Source: CALBPI01 sp039027435 (GTDB lineage: Bacteria > Pseudomonadota > Gammaproteobacteria > Steroidobacterales > Woeseiaceae). Taken from it: DNA of 64,000 nucleotides. Location: the NCBI GenBank assembly GCA_039027435.1, contig JBCCKF010000014.1, forward strand, positions 55,184 through 119,183, written 5' to 3'. Made by a program: the position numbers and the translations under genes. Shown one piece after another: positions 26,969-36,705 of the stretch (position 1 is its first letter; each line of letters starts with the position of its first letter). The notes beneath the pieces are model-generated. The model worked only from the letters and a program-made list of their open reading frames with translations, did not search any database and was not told where the DNA came from.

Positions 26969-27745
26969 ATGCAATCGACCGACACCAACACTCCGGATTC
27001 TTACCCTGCCTGGTTGCAGGACGGCGTCGGGTCCGCGTTGTTGGGTGCGGAGACCGATCGCTTGCGCACTCAGCTTGAGGGTGTGTTCGGTGAACACATG
27101 CTGCAGATCGGGCGTTGGGGGTCGGTGGAAGGCGTTAAGCCGTTCGCTCGAACCCAAATGGCGACTACGGTCTACGCGCCGGACGAGGGCGGTGACGTGA
27201 GTGCGGAGTTCTGGCGCCTGCCCTTTGTCACCGGCAGCGTCGATGCATTGGTTATGCCGCACACCCTGGATTTTTCGAAACGACCCCACGACGTCCTGCG
27301 TGAAGCGCATCGCGTGCTGCGGTCTGAAGGCAAGATGATCATCCTTGCGTTTAAACCTTTCGGGTTCTGGGGCCTTAGAAATCTGGTGACCCCCGGAGGG
27401 TTTCCTGCCGGGGCAGAGCGTCTCCATGGCGAGCGGAATTTGAGAGATTGGTTCGCGCTACTGAATATGCGAGTCGATGACTACCAGAGATTCTTTTTTC
27501 GCCTCCCCGTCGATCGGTTGGGTGGGAGACTATCCTTACGCTGGGAAGCGTTCGGTCAACGGTGGTGGCCGGAATTCGCCGCTTGCCAGTTGATCACGGC
27601 ACGCAAGCGCGTTGCTGCTGTGACACCGGTTCGGCCGAGTTGGCGCACGCGTGCTCGCGTGGTCGGCGTCAATGAGTCAGGCTTGCGACCTGTGGCCCGG
27701 GTCCGTGACACGGCGCCTGGCGATCACGATCCGACGCCAGGCTAA
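26969..27745 (+). CDS. yafS: SAM-dependent methyltransferase, YafS-like
   Basis: The 258-residue protein is a class I methyltransferase of the Methyltransf_11 type, with the core ADVIDALVMPHTL-like strand (here GSVDALVMPHTLDF), the HDVLREAHRVLRSEGKMIIL post-motif and FKPFGFWGLRNLV. The N-terminal SAM-binding glycine loop is degenerate (LQIGRWGSVEG). Its position immediately before rnhA-dnaQ and divergent from mltD matches yafS in enterobacteria. The substrate is unknown. Its TAA shares one base with the rnhA ATG. Confidence 0.8.
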   Translation: MQSTDTNTPDSYPAWLQDGVGSALLGAETDRLRTQLEGVFGEHMLQIGRWGSVEGVKPFARTQMATTVYAPDEGGDVSAEFWRLPFVTGSVDALVMPHTLDFSKRPHDVLREAHRVLRSEGKMIILAFKPFGFWGLRNLVTPGGFPAGAERLHGERNLRDWFALLNMRVDDYQRFFFRLPVDRLGGRLSLRWEAFGQRWWPEFAACQLITARKRVAAVTPVRPSWRTRARVVGVNESGLRPVARVRDTAPGDHDPTPG

Positions 27746-28191
27746 TGCCAGATCCTGTGACGATCTACACGGACGGTGCCTGTCGAGGCAATCCGGGTCC
27801 GGGGGGTTGGGGTGCGCTACTCCGCTATGGGGATGTCGAGCGAGAGATCAAAGGCGGCGAGCTGGAGACGACCAATAACCGGATGGAGCTCACGGCTGCG
27901 ATCGAGGCGTTGCGAGCATTGCGGCGCCGTTGTGTCGTGGACTTGTATACCGATTCGACGTACGTACGCGAGGGCATCACGAAATGGCTGGCCAATTGGA
28001 AGTCGCGTGGCTGGAAAACCGCTGCCAAAAAGCCGGTGAAGAATCAGGATCTGTGGATCGAACTTGACGAGATGACCGGTAACCATGAGGTGCGGTGGCA
28101 CTGGGTGAAGGGCCACGCTGGCGATCCGGGTAACGAGGCGGCTGATATGCTCGCGAATCAGGGCCTCGACGCGCTACTGGAGCAATCGTGA
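27745..28191 (+). CDS. rnhA: Ribonuclease HI
   Basis: RNase HI degrades RNA in RNA-DNA hybrids. The 148-residue protein has the four acidic catalytic residues D10 (YTDGACRGNPG), E48 (NNRMELTAA), D70 (LYTDSTYV) and D134 (GNEAAD), plus the basic handle region (KSRGWKTAAKKPVKN). It shares one base with the yafS stop, and its stop overlaps the dnaQ GTG. Confidence 0.97.
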   Translation: MPDPVTIYTDGACRGNPGPGGWGALLRYGDVEREIKGGELETTNNRMELTAAIEALRALRRRCVVDLYTDSTYVREGITKWLANWKSRGWKTAAKKPVKNQDLWIELDEMTGNHEVRWHWVKGHAGDPGNEAADMLANQGLDALLEQS

Positions 28192-28928
28192 GTCATAACC
28201 GTCAAGTAGTTCTTGATACCGAAACTACCGGTCTCGATCCAGCCCACGACCATCGCATCATCGAGATCGGTTGCGTTGAACTCGTCAACCGTCGGGTAAC
28301 CGGCAAGACCTGGCATCGCTATCTCAATCCCGACCGGCGCATCGATGAAGGCGCTATCGCCGTGCATGGCATTCGAAACGAGGATCTCGCCGACCAGCCA
28401 CGCTTTCCCGACGTGGCCGATGAGTTTCTCGAGTTCATCGTGGGGGCGGAGTTGGTCATCCACAATGCGCCATTCGATGTCGGCTTCATCGAACACGAAC
28501 TGCGCCGGATGGACCACAAGCGGCAGCGACTTTCGGATCTGTGCCCGGTGCTCGACTCGTTGGTGTTGGCACGCGATAAACACCCCGGAGCGCGCAACAG
28601 TCTGGACGCGCTATGCAAACGCTACCAGGTGGACAATTCAGGCCGTGAATTGCACGGGGCGTTGCTTGACGCAAGGTTACTCGGTGATGTCTACCTACTC
28701 ATGACCGGCGGGCAAAATGCCCTGTTCGACGATAGCGCCCGTCAGGATTCACAAGCTTCGGATAACGCGGCGCACTTGGACCAACGTGTGCCACTGCCGC
28801 AGCTCAAGACGCCGGTTATCGAGCCAACGGCAGAGGAGCTTGTTGCTCACACTGCCCTGCTGGAGCGGATCGCCGACGCCTGCGGTGGCGAACCAGTATG
28901 GTCCCGATCCGGAAAAGTGACTAAATAA
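28188..28928 (+). CDS. dnaQ: DNA polymerase III epsilon subunit (3'-5' exonuclease)
   Basis: DnaQ proofreads for DNA polymerase III. The 246-residue protein shows the DEDDh motifs: D10 and E12 (LDTETTG), HNAPFDVGF, and the ExoIII histidine and aspartate in LHGALLDARLL. The C-terminal tail that binds the alpha subunit follows. The GTG start overlaps the rnhA stop as GTGA. In E. coli rnhA and dnaQ are divergent; here they are co-directional. Confidence 0.96.
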   Translation: MSHNRQVVLDTETTGLDPAHDHRIIEIGCVELVNRRVTGKTWHRYLNPDRRIDEGAIAVHGIRNEDLADQPRFPDVADEFLEFIVGAELVIHNAPFDVGFIEHELRRMDHKRQRLSDLCPVLDSLVLARDKHPGARNSLDALCKRYQVDNSGRELHGALLDARLLGDVYLLMTGGQNALFDDSARQDSQASDNAAHLDQRVPLPQLKTPVIEPTAEELVAHTALLERIADACGGEPVWSRSGKVTK

Positions 28929-29014
28929 CTGCACGTTACGGCCGCTTCCTTTACAATCCGGCGGTCGCGGCGACCGAGCCGCAGTCTCCGCCTACAGTTG
29001 AAGGAATCAGCCCC

Positions 29015-30520
29015 ATGGTTAATAGCCTCGGTCAGGCACTACGCGCCAATTTTCTGGGAAAGGCCCCGGACTGGTACAAACTAACGATCATCGGGTTCCT
29101 GGTTCTGAACCCGATCCTGCTATTCATCACCACGCCGTTTGTTCTCGGTTGGATTTTGATTGCGGAGTTCATCTTCACGCTGGCAATGGCGTTGAAGTGT
29201 TACCCGCTGCAGCCAGGGGGGCTTCTGGCTATCGAGGCACTGGCGCTTGGTTTGGCAACGCCCTATACGGTGTTACACGAGATTGAGCACAATCTTGAGG
29301 TGATTCTGCTGTTGATGTTCATGGTCGCGGGTGTCTACTTCCTGAAGACCATGTTGCTGTATATCTTCACGAAGATTCTTCTTGTGATTCGTTCGAAGGC
29401 GTTGTTATCGCTGTTCTTCAGCGGAACGGCAGCCGTGCTGAGCGCGTTCCTCGATGCATTGACAGTGACCGCCGTTATCATCGCCGTTGCGGTTGGCTTT
29501 TTCGGCGTCTACCACCGCTATGTCAGTAGTGGGCAGCTCAATGATCGTGTCTATGACCGAAATGACGACGGCAGCGTCGCCGACGAACGTCGTCAGGATC
29601 TCGAACAATTCCGCAGTTTTCTTCGCAGTCTCATGATGCACGGGGCTGTCGGCACGGCGCTCGGCGGCGTCACGACGCTCGTCGGAGAGCCGCAGAACCT
29701 GCTGCTGGCCGAGGAAGCCGGTTGGGGCTTCACCGAGTTCTTCTTGCGGGTCGCGCCGGTTTCGATGCCGGTGCTTGTCGTCGGTCTTGTGACTTGCTTG
29801 TTGCTTGAGAAGCTCAAGTGGTTCAGCTACGGCGCAGAATTGCCGCAAAGCGTGCGTGAAGTTCTCGAGGACTTCGACAAGAAGGAAACCGAGAAGCGCA
29901 CACCTCAGGATGTTGCGAAGCTCGTCGTTCAGGGTGTAGTCGCGGTCCTATTGGTCGTTGGATTGTTCACCCACGTCGCAACGCCCGGCATTATCGGTCT
30001 CGGCATCATCATTCTTGCTACCGCTTTCAACGGTGTGATCGAGGAACACGATCTTGGCAAAGCGTTCGAGGAGGCACTGCCGTTCACCGCGCTGTTGGTG
30101 GTGTTCTTTGCGATCGTTGGCGTTATCCACGAGCAACATTTGTTCTCCCCGATTACCGACGCGCTACTCGACTACGAGGGCAAAACACAGGCGGTGCTGT
30201 TCTACGTGGCAAACGGCGTACTCTCCATGATCAGTGACAACGTGTTCGTGGCGACTGTGTATGTGGGCCAGATCAAGGAAGCGCTCGAGGGTCTGATCAT
30301 CGACCGCGCCCAATTCGATTTGCTGATCGTTGCCATCAACACCGGCACGAACATTCCGAGTGTTGCGACCCCGAACGGTCAGGCGGCATTCCTGTTCCTG
30401 TTGACCTCCGCCTTGGCACCCCTGATTCGGTTGTCTTACGGACGAATGGTCTACATGGCGTTGCCGTACACGATTACAATGAGTCTCACGGGCTTCTTGG
30501 CCGTGATTTATCTCTTGTAG
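29015..30520 (+). CDS. nhaB: Na+/H+ antiporter NhaB
   Basis: NhaB is an electrogenic sodium/proton antiporter of the inner membrane. The 501-residue protein has about a dozen hydrophobic segments and family features such as the N-terminal FLGKAPDWYK, the SGTAAVLSAFLDALTVTAV region and NTGTNIPSVATPNGQAAFLF near the C-terminus. GAAGGA lies before the ATG. NhaB is common in marine and halotolerant gammaproteobacteria. Confidence 0.94.
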   Translation: MVNSLGQALRANFLGKAPDWYKLTIIGFLVLNPILLFITTPFVLGWILIAEFIFTLAMALKCYPLQPGGLLAIEALALGLATPYTVLHEIEHNLEVILLLMFMVAGVYFLKTMLLYIFTKILLVIRSKALLSLFFSGTAAVLSAFLDALTVTAVIIAVAVGFFGVYHRYVSSGQLNDRVYDRNDDGSVADERRQDLEQFRSFLRSLMMHGAVGTALGGVTTLVGEPQNLLLAEEAGWGFTEFFLRVAPVSMPVLVVGLVTCLLLEKLKWFSYGAELPQSVREVLEDFDKKETEKRTPQDVAKLVVQGVVAVLLVVGLFTHVATPGIIGLGIIILATAFNGVIEEHDLGKAFEEALPFTALLVVFFAIVGVIHEQHLFSPITDALLDYEGKTQAVLFYVANGVLSMISDNVFVATVYVGQIKEALEGLIIDRAQFDLLIVAINTGTNIPSVATPNGQAAFLFLLTSALAPLIRLSYGRMVYMALPYTITMSLTGFLAVIYLL

Positions 30521-30539
30521 GCAAAGTCGGGGATTAACA

Positions 30540-31817
30540 ATGCGAACGCTGGATGAGGTCCGACTGGGGATTGTCGGACTCGGCTACGTAGGCTTGCCAC
30601 TCGCCGTCGAGTTCGGCAAGAAATACCCGACCGTCGGGTTTGACCTGAAATCAGCACGCATTGCAGAACTGCGCTCCGGCGAGGACAGCACCCTGGAGGT
30701 TGAGCCCGAGCTGCTGGCAAAGGCCATGCACCTTTCCTATACCGATAGCGCCGCCGATCTCGGTGATTGCAACGTCTATATCGTGACGGTGCCGACACCG
30801 GTGGGGCAAAACAACAGGCCGATTCTTGGTCCGTTGAAGTCAGCGAGTGAGGCGATCGGTGCATTGCTGAAGCCGGGCGATGTTGTGGTGTACGAGTCGA
30901 CGGTATATCCGGGCGCAACGGAAGAATTTTGTGTGCCCATTCTTGAGGCTCGGTCCGGCCTGAAGCTCAACGAGGATTTCTTCGCGGGCTACAGTCCCGA
31001 GCGGATCAATCCCGGCGATAAACAGCATCGCTTACCGGACATTCTGAAGGTGACCTCTGGCTCCAGTGACGCTGCTGCGAAGTTCATCGATGAACTGTAT
31101 TCGAGCATCATTACGGCGGGCACCTACCAAGCGACCTCCATCAAGGTCGCCGAAGCAGCAAAGGTGATCGAGAACACGCAGCGTGACGTCAACATCGCGC
31201 TGGTGAACGAGCTTGCCATGATTTTTGATCGTGTCGGTATCGATACCGAGGATGTGCTGAAAGCTGCGGGCACTAAATGGAATTTTCTGCCGTTCCGGCC
31301 CGGTATGGTTGGCGGACATTGCATTGGTGTCGATCCTTACTACCTGACTCACAAGGCGGTCGAACTCGGTTATCACCCGGAAATGATTCTTGCCGGTCGA
31401 CGAATCAACGACAACATGGCGCTGTACGTGGCAGGCAGGATCATCAAGCTCATGATCGGGCGCGAAGTGCGGCCCAAGGGCGCACGGGCGCTGGTGCTCG
31501 GTCTCACATTCAAGGAAGACTGTCCGGATGTTCGCAACACCAAGGTGATCGATCTGATTGCAGAGCTTGAGAGCTACGGCGTGAACGTCGATGTTCATGA
31601 CCCGTGGGCGGATGCAGCTGAGGCTAAGGCCGAGTACGGCATTGACCTTCTGGAGGCGCCAGAGCCCGGTAACTACGACACCGTGGTCATCGCGGTCGCA
31701 CATCATCAGTTCCGTGAGTGGGGTGCACAAAGAATTCGTTCCCTGTGCAAGCCACACGGCGTAATCTACGACATCAAATATTTGCTGCCTGAGGACGTCA
31801 CTGACGAGCGCCTCTAG
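30540..31817 (+). CDS. Nucleotide-sugar dehydrogenase, TviB/WbpO type
   Basis: This protein (425 aa) oxidises the C6 hydroxyl of a UDP-hexose or UDP-N-acetylhexosamine to a uronic acid in two NAD-dependent steps. The N-terminal Rossmann motif GIVGLGYVGLPLAVEFG, the YESTVYPGATEEFCVP strand, the central N-x-L-x-x-P-x-x-P segment (NFLPFRPG) and the catalytic-cysteine motif GGHCIGVDPYYL are visible. The whole resembles TviB/WbpO, UDP-GlcNAc or UDP-GalNAc dehydrogenases, more than UDP-glucose dehydrogenases. GGGGA precedes the ATG. It starts a three-gene run with an epimerase and pgi. Confidence 0.85.
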   Translation: MRTLDEVRLGIVGLGYVGLPLAVEFGKKYPTVGFDLKSARIAELRSGEDSTLEVEPELLAKAMHLSYTDSAADLGDCNVYIVTVPTPVGQNNRPILGPLKSASEAIGALLKPGDVVVYESTVYPGATEEFCVPILEARSGLKLNEDFFAGYSPERINPGDKQHRLPDILKVTSGSSDAAAKFIDELYSSIITAGTYQATSIKVAEAAKVIENTQRDVNIALVNELAMIFDRVGIDTEDVLKAAGTKWNFLPFRPGMVGGHCIGVDPYYLTHKAVELGYHPEMILAGRRINDNMALYVAGRIIKLMIGREVRPKGARALVLGLTFKEDCPDVRNTKVIDLIAELESYGVNVDVHDPWADAAEAKAEYGIDLLEAPEPGNYDTVVIAVAHHQFREWGAQRIRSLCKPHGVIYDIKYLLPEDVTDERL

Positions 31818-31831
31818 GCACGGAGGGCTCC

Positions 31832-32839
31832 ATGAACGTCCTGGTGACCGGCGCAGCCGGTTTTATTGGTTTTTTTACCTCCCGGTATCTGCTGGAACGT
31901 GGTGACACGGTCATAGGGCTGGACTGCGTCAACGACTACTACGATCCCACGCTGAAGGAAGCGCGCCTCAAACTGCTCGCAGAGTACGACCAGTTTACGC
32001 TGGAGCGTATCGCACTGGAGGACCGGGAAGGCGTGGAGCGCGTGTTCCGGGACTACGATATCCAGCGTGTTGTGCATCTGGCTGCGCAAGCGGGTGTGCG
32101 CTACTCGATCGAGAACCCGCATACCTATATCGAGAGCAATATCGTCGGTACGCTCCACGTATTGGAAGGGTGCCGTCACCACAAGGTTGAGCACTTGGTG
32201 TATGCATCATCGAGCAGCGTATATGGCGCCAACACCAATATGCCGTTCTCGATCCACGACAACGTCGATCACCCCTTGGCATTGTACGGCGCGACCAAAA
32301 AGGCCAACGAGCTGATGGCGCATTCGTATTCGAACCTCTACGGACTGCCAACAACGGGGCTTAGGTTCTTTACCGTTTACGGCCCTTACGGCCGCCCGGA
32401 CATGGCGCTGTTCTTGTTCACCAAAAACATTCTCGAAGGCAAGCCGATCGACGTGTTCAACTACGGTAAGCATCGGCGCGATTTCACCTATGTCGATGAT
32501 ATCGTCGAAGGAGTCGTGCGCACGATGGATAACGTCGCCACGCCTAACGCGGACTGGGACGCGATGTCTCCGGATCCCGGCACGAGCAGAGCGCCGTATC
32601 GGATCTACAATATTGGCAACAACGAGCCCGTCGAATTGCTGCGCTACATCGAAGTCATTGAGGAGTGCGTAGGGAAGAAGGCAGAAAAGAACCTACTGCC
32701 ACTACAGCCTGGGGATGTGCCCGACACGTACGCCAACGTCGAGGATCTGGTTGCCGATGTCGATTACAAGCCCGCGACCCCGGTAGAAGTGGGCATTCGT
32801 AACTTTGTCGATTGGTATCGGGAGTACTACGAAGTATGA
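31832..32839 (+). CDS. UDP-glucuronate 4-epimerase-like SDR protein
   Basis: The 335-residue extended SDR has the NAD motif TGAAGFIGFF, a catalytic YGATKKANE and the SSSSVYG strand, and overall resembles UDP-glucuronate 4-epimerases (LpsL/CapI). These make UDP-galacturonate for polysaccharides. The residue after GFIGF is F, where many relatives have H. GGAGGG precedes the ATG. The stop overlaps the pgi ATG (ATGA), so the products are probably made together. Confidence 0.85.
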   Translation: MNVLVTGAAGFIGFFTSRYLLERGDTVIGLDCVNDYYDPTLKEARLKLLAEYDQFTLERIALEDREGVERVFRDYDIQRVVHLAAQAGVRYSIENPHTYIESNIVGTLHVLEGCRHHKVEHLVYASSSSVYGANTNMPFSIHDNVDHPLALYGATKKANELMAHSYSNLYGLPTTGLRFFTVYGPYGRPDMALFLFTKNILEGKPIDVFNYGKHRRDFTYVDDIVEGVVRTMDNVATPNADWDAMSPDPGTSRAPYRIYNIGNNEPVELLRYIEVIEECVGKKAEKNLLPLQPGDVPDTYANVEDLVADVDYKPATPVEVGIRNFVDWYREYYEV

Positions 32840-34494
32840 AGACATCCACGGCGATGAGCGCTCGCTACCCGACGGATCTGCCGGCCTGGCGCAAGCTCAA
32901 GGATGAAGCGAAAGCTGTGCGTAAGCTCGGCATCGCTAAGGTCGTGTCACGCGATAGGCAACGCTTTGACCGTTGCAGCGTGAAAGGTGCGGACCTCGTT
33001 CTCGATTTCTCGCGGCAGCTGGCGCGGACTTCAACGTTGAAGCAGCTCGTCATGCTCGCTCGGCAGTGTGAAGTCGGGCAGCGACGCGATGAGATGCTTG
33101 CGGGTGCACCGATCAACAACACCGAGGGCCGTGCCGTCCTACACACGCTATTGCGTGCTGGAAGACTCCCGGCTTCGCACGAGTTGGCTGAGTCTTCTCG
33201 TGAGGTACAGTCGGTTCTCCGGCGAATGCTGCGGTTCGTCGACGAGATCCATAACGGTGGCTTGCTCGGTAGCTCCGGCAAGCGATTTACTGATGTCGTA
33301 AATATTGGAATCGGTGGCTCAGACCTCGGCATCGTGATGGCGGCCGAGGCCTTGACACATGCAGGCACGGGGTTGCGCCTTCACGCGGTCTCCAATGTCG
33401 ACGGTACGCAACTCGCTGATCTACAGCAGCGTCTTGATCCGGAGACGACGTTGATCATCGTTTGCTCCAAGACATTCACGACACTCGAAACAATGACGAA
33501 TGCCAACGCGGCGCGTGCCTGGATTGCGTCATCGCTCGGTAAGTCTGCTGTTGCAAAACACTTTGCAGCGGCATCAACCAACCACCCGGCCATGGATGCT
33601 TTCGATATCGATCATGAGCGTCGGTTTGGGTTTTGGGATTGGGTCGGTGGGCGCTACTCGCTCTGGTCCGCCGTCGGGCTCTCAATTGCCCTTGCTGTTG
33701 GATCAGGTGCGTTTCGGGAGCTGTTGAGTGGTGCGCGTGCGATGGACCGACATTTTGAGCAGGCGCCACTGGATCAGAACTTGCCGGTACTGCTCGCAAT
33801 GTTGGCGGTCTGGAACAACAACTTCCTGGGTGCGACAACCCATGCGGTGTTGCCGTATGACAATCGACTGCATCGCCTGTCAGCATACCTTCAGCAGTTG
33901 CAGATGGAGAGCAACGGTAAGTCGACACGACGCGACGGTAAGCCGGTACGGTGTGAAACCGGTGCGGTCATCTGGGGAGAGCCGGGTTCCAACGCTCAGC
34001 ATTCGTTCTATCAACTCTTGCATCAAGGTACGCGTGAGTTTTCGGCTGATTTCATTCTGCCGGCGCGCTCATCGGGAGCATCACAAGCCCAGCAAGATCT
34101 CGCGATCGCCAACTGCCTCGCGCAGGCGGATGCGATGGCCTACGGATACGATGAGAAGGCGGCAACCGCTGAGCTCAAGGCGCGTGGTTTGCCATCGAGT
34201 GAAGTGCGAAAACTCGCCGCGCACAAGGTCCATCCCGGGAATCATCCGAGCAACGTAATAATGATGAAGTCGCTAACGCCAAAAACGCTCGGGCAATTGA
34301 TCGCACTTTACGAACACAAGGTGTTCGTCGAAGGCGTGGTCTGGGGCATCAACAGCTTTGATCAATGGGGTGTCGAGCTCGGAAAGAAAATGGCCTCAGC
34401 ACTGGAGCCCGCCGTTGCGAATCCGAAGGCGGCCGATTCGACGAACCCATTGACTCAACAAACACTGAGAGTATTGCGTCGCTGGCGGACATAA
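32836..34494 (+). CDS. pgi: Glucose-6-phosphate isomerase
   Basis: Pgi interconverts glucose-6-phosphate and fructose-6-phosphate. The 552-residue protein (start at 32836, overlapping the epimerase stop) has the phosphosugar-binding IGIGGSDLGIVM, the SKTFTTLETMTNA loop, the catalytic GEPGSNAQHSFYQLLHQG and the C-terminal signature VWGINSFDQWGVELGK. A start at 32854 is also possible. The operon suggests that hexose-phosphate flux feeds nucleotide-sugar synthesis. Confidence 0.95.
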   Translation: MKTSTAMSARYPTDLPAWRKLKDEAKAVRKLGIAKVVSRDRQRFDRCSVKGADLVLDFSRQLARTSTLKQLVMLARQCEVGQRRDEMLAGAPINNTEGRAVLHTLLRAGRLPASHELAESSREVQSVLRRMLRFVDEIHNGGLLGSSGKRFTDVVNIGIGGSDLGIVMAAEALTHAGTGLRLHAVSNVDGTQLADLQQRLDPETTLIIVCSKTFTTLETMTNANAARAWIASSLGKSAVAKHFAAASTNHPAMDAFDIDHERRFGFWDWVGGRYSLWSAVGLSIALAVGSGAFRELLSGARAMDRHFEQAPLDQNLPVLLAMLAVWNNNFLGATTHAVLPYDNRLHRLSAYLQQLQMESNGKSTRRDGKPVRCETGAVIWGEPGSNAQHSFYQLLHQGTREFSADFILPARSSGASQAQQDLAIANCLAQADAMAYGYDEKAATAELKARGLPSSEVRKLAAHKVHPGNHPSNVIMMKSLTPKTLGQLIALYEHKVFVEGVVWGINSFDQWGVELGKKMASALEPAVANPKAADSTNPLTQQTLRVLRRWRT

Positions 34495-34605
34495 TCCGCG
34501 TTCTCGCAGTCTCGTCTAGGCTTTGTAAAAGCACAACATCTGATCATGGGTGACAGTGCTTGTGGGTTGGGTATAAGCCTGTGCTATGTTTGGGGAATAC
34601 CTATA

Positions 34606-34625
34606 GCACGCTGTCTTAAGCGTGC
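34606..34625 (+). other. Leader hairpin before the S9 peptidase gene
   Basis: GCACGCT (34606-34612) and AGCGTGC (34619-34625) form a perfect seven-base stem with a six-base loop, about 20 bp before the AAGGGG ribosome binding site. It has no U-tract and is probably a leader structure or protein-binding site. Confidence 0.4.
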
Positions 34626-34659
34626 GATTTGATTGCGTTTTTCAACAAGGGGAATACTT

Positions 34660-36585
34660 GTGAAGAGTTTTGCCAAGTGGCTTTTGGTGGCAATGCTGCC
34701 AACTTCCATTGCTGTCGCTGAAACCTCCGTCGAAGACTTCGTCAAGCTACCAAGTTTTGGTGTGATCGCGATGTCGCCGGACGGTAAGCATCTCGCCGCG
34801 ACGACCGACGTCAAGGGTGATGCAGCAATGATCGTGATGAACATCGAAAACCCGAAGAAACCGGACGTGATACTGCGAAAAAAAGCAGCTAAAGGGCAGT
34901 CGATCGCTTCGATCGGCTGGGTGTCCGATGAGCGACTTTTGTTTACGACGAATGAGCGGAACGGGACGCTGGCGCGTCCGATTGGTGGTGGAGTCGTTTA
35001 CGCCGTGGACTACAACGGGAAGAATGAATTCCGACTCGGCTCCGGGCGCTCGTATTTTTCGATGGGGCAAATCCTCGATCTGATACCGGATGATCCCTAC
35101 CACATCCTTATTGTCTCGTATGGGCAGGGAAGAGGCGCTTTGTTCGAACGTGTAAACGTTGTTAACGGACGCCGTAACACCACCGAGACGTCGCCCTTCG
35201 ACAATGGAAACCTACTAGGTGATGCAGGCAACGTCGCCAGGTTTGCAACGGGCTCAGACGAGAGCGACAACATCCCATATTACGCGTACAGAGCCAGTGG
35301 TGATGATGAATGGGAGACCTTTGAAAGCCCGTTCCAGGGCGGCGTGTTCCCAGTATCGTTCGAAGAGGAGACCGGCCATATCCTGATGGCGACAAATGAT
35401 GAGAACAGCTTCGGCATGGGTTCGTTTGATCCTGTGAGCCGCGAGTACACGCCGATGATTTCTCACGATAAGGTACCGGCCAACGAGCTACTGTACGGCC
35501 CGGACGGATCTATCGTAGGAGCCGAGTTCCTGCCTGGACTGCCGGAAGTTCAGTACCTGCCGGGAGATAGCGATGGACATCTGTTGTGGAAACGTTTGCA
35601 CGGCGCCTTCCCGGATTATCAAGTACGCATTGAGGATTACACGTTAGAAGGCGATCAAGCGCTCGTGCGCGTATGGAGCGACGTGCAGCCCCCTCGCTAT
35701 TTCTTGCTGGACACAGAGGCGTTTACGGCACGTTACTTGTTCGATACTCGTCCGGAAATCGACGGTAAGGAAATGCGCCCGAAAACGGCGCACTGGCTGA
35801 AGGCCCGTGATGGCGTCGATTTCCAGGTCTACGTCACGAAGCCCGAGGGAGAAGGTCCATTCCCTACGGTCATGGTCATCCACGGCGGTCCGCACGGGCC
35901 GCGCGATGAGTGGGGCTATGATCTAGAAGCTCAACTCCTCGCCAGTCGGGGTTATGCAGTAATCCAGCCCAACTATCGGGGTTCAGGTGGGTTTGGTTAT
36001 CAGTTCGAACGCTCGGGCTATCGTCGCTGGTATCTCGAAATGCAGGATGACGTCACGGACGCAACTCTATGGGCGTTTGAGGAGGGAATCGCAGACCCGA
36101 ACCGCACGTGTATCTACGGCGGTAGCTACGGTGGTTTCGCCACGATGGCTGGTGTGACTAAAGAGCCAGATTTATATGCATGCGGCTTCGCGTTTGTGGG
36201 CGTTTACGATCTTGAGATTTTCCTAACTCGCGGAGATATTCCTGACCGTGAGTCGGGTCGAACCTATCTGACGCAGGCAATTGGACGGGACAAAGCAGAC
36301 CTGCAGGCAAGATCACCGGCGAACCATGTCGATAAGATCAAGGCGGCACTCTACGTGGCACACGGCAAAGCCGATCAGCGTGTCCCCGTAGTGCAGTACT
36401 ACAACCTCCTGGAGAAACTGGACGAAGCGGAAATCGAGTACGATTCGATGCTGGTTTCTCGTGAAGGGCACGGTTTCTACAAGCTCGAGAACCGAGTGAA
36501 GTACTACAACGCGTTGCTGGATTTCCTGAACAAGACCATCGGTCCGGACGGTCCAGGTAAGGAGCGTCTGCACGCCGGACTCTAG
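34660..36585 (+). CDS. Secreted prolyl-oligopeptidase family (S9) peptidase
   Basis: The protein (641 aa from the GTG at 34660, which has AAGGGG upstream) has a signal peptide (KSFAKWLLVAMLPTSIAVA), a beta-propeller-like N-terminal half and a C-terminal alpha/beta-hydrolase peptidase domain. The catalytic triad is visible: S489 in GGSYGGFATM, D572 in HGKADQRVPV and H604 in REGHGFYK. Relatives cleave short oligopeptides in the periplasm or outside. A TTG at 34633 would lengthen the N-terminus. A strong terminator follows, so it is a single-gene unit. Confidence 0.9.
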   Translation: MKSFAKWLLVAMLPTSIAVAETSVEDFVKLPSFGVIAMSPDGKHLAATTDVKGDAAMIVMNIENPKKPDVILRKKAAKGQSIASIGWVSDERLLFTTNERNGTLARPIGGGVVYAVDYNGKNEFRLGSGRSYFSMGQILDLIPDDPYHILIVSYGQGRGALFERVNVVNGRRNTTETSPFDNGNLLGDAGNVARFATGSDESDNIPYYAYRASGDDEWETFESPFQGGVFPVSFEEETGHILMATNDENSFGMGSFDPVSREYTPMISHDKVPANELLYGPDGSIVGAEFLPGLPEVQYLPGDSDGHLLWKRLHGAFPDYQVRIEDYTLEGDQALVRVWSDVQPPRYFLLDTEAFTARYLFDTRPEIDGKEMRPKTAHWLKARDGVDFQVYVTKPEGEGPFPTVMVIHGGPHGPRDEWGYDLEAQLLASRGYAVIQPNYRGSGGFGYQFERSGYRRWYLEMQDDVTDATLWAFEEGIADPNRTCIYGGSYGGFATMAGVTKEPDLYACGFAFVGVYDLEIFLTRGDIPDRESGRTYLTQAIGRDKADLQARSPANHVDKIKAALYVAHGKADQRVPVVQYYNLLEKLDEAEIEYDSMLVSREGHGFYKLENRVKYYNALLDFLNKTIGPDGPGKERLHAGL

Positions 36586-36608
36586 CGTAGGGCAGAGATT
36601 TGATCTCG

Positions 36609-36643
36609 AACCGCGTATGCGAAAGCATGCGCGGTTTTTTTTT
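36609..36643 (+). terminator. Rho-independent terminator after the S9 peptidase
   Basis: AACCGCGTATGC pairs with GCATGCGCGGTT (12 bp, one G-U) around a GAAA tetraloop, followed by a run of T. Confidence 0.93.
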
Positions 36644-36705
36644 GCTGCGCACTGAGGCGCTTATTGGCACACTATCGTGCCTGGGGGATTGAAGGACGTC
36701 GTTTG

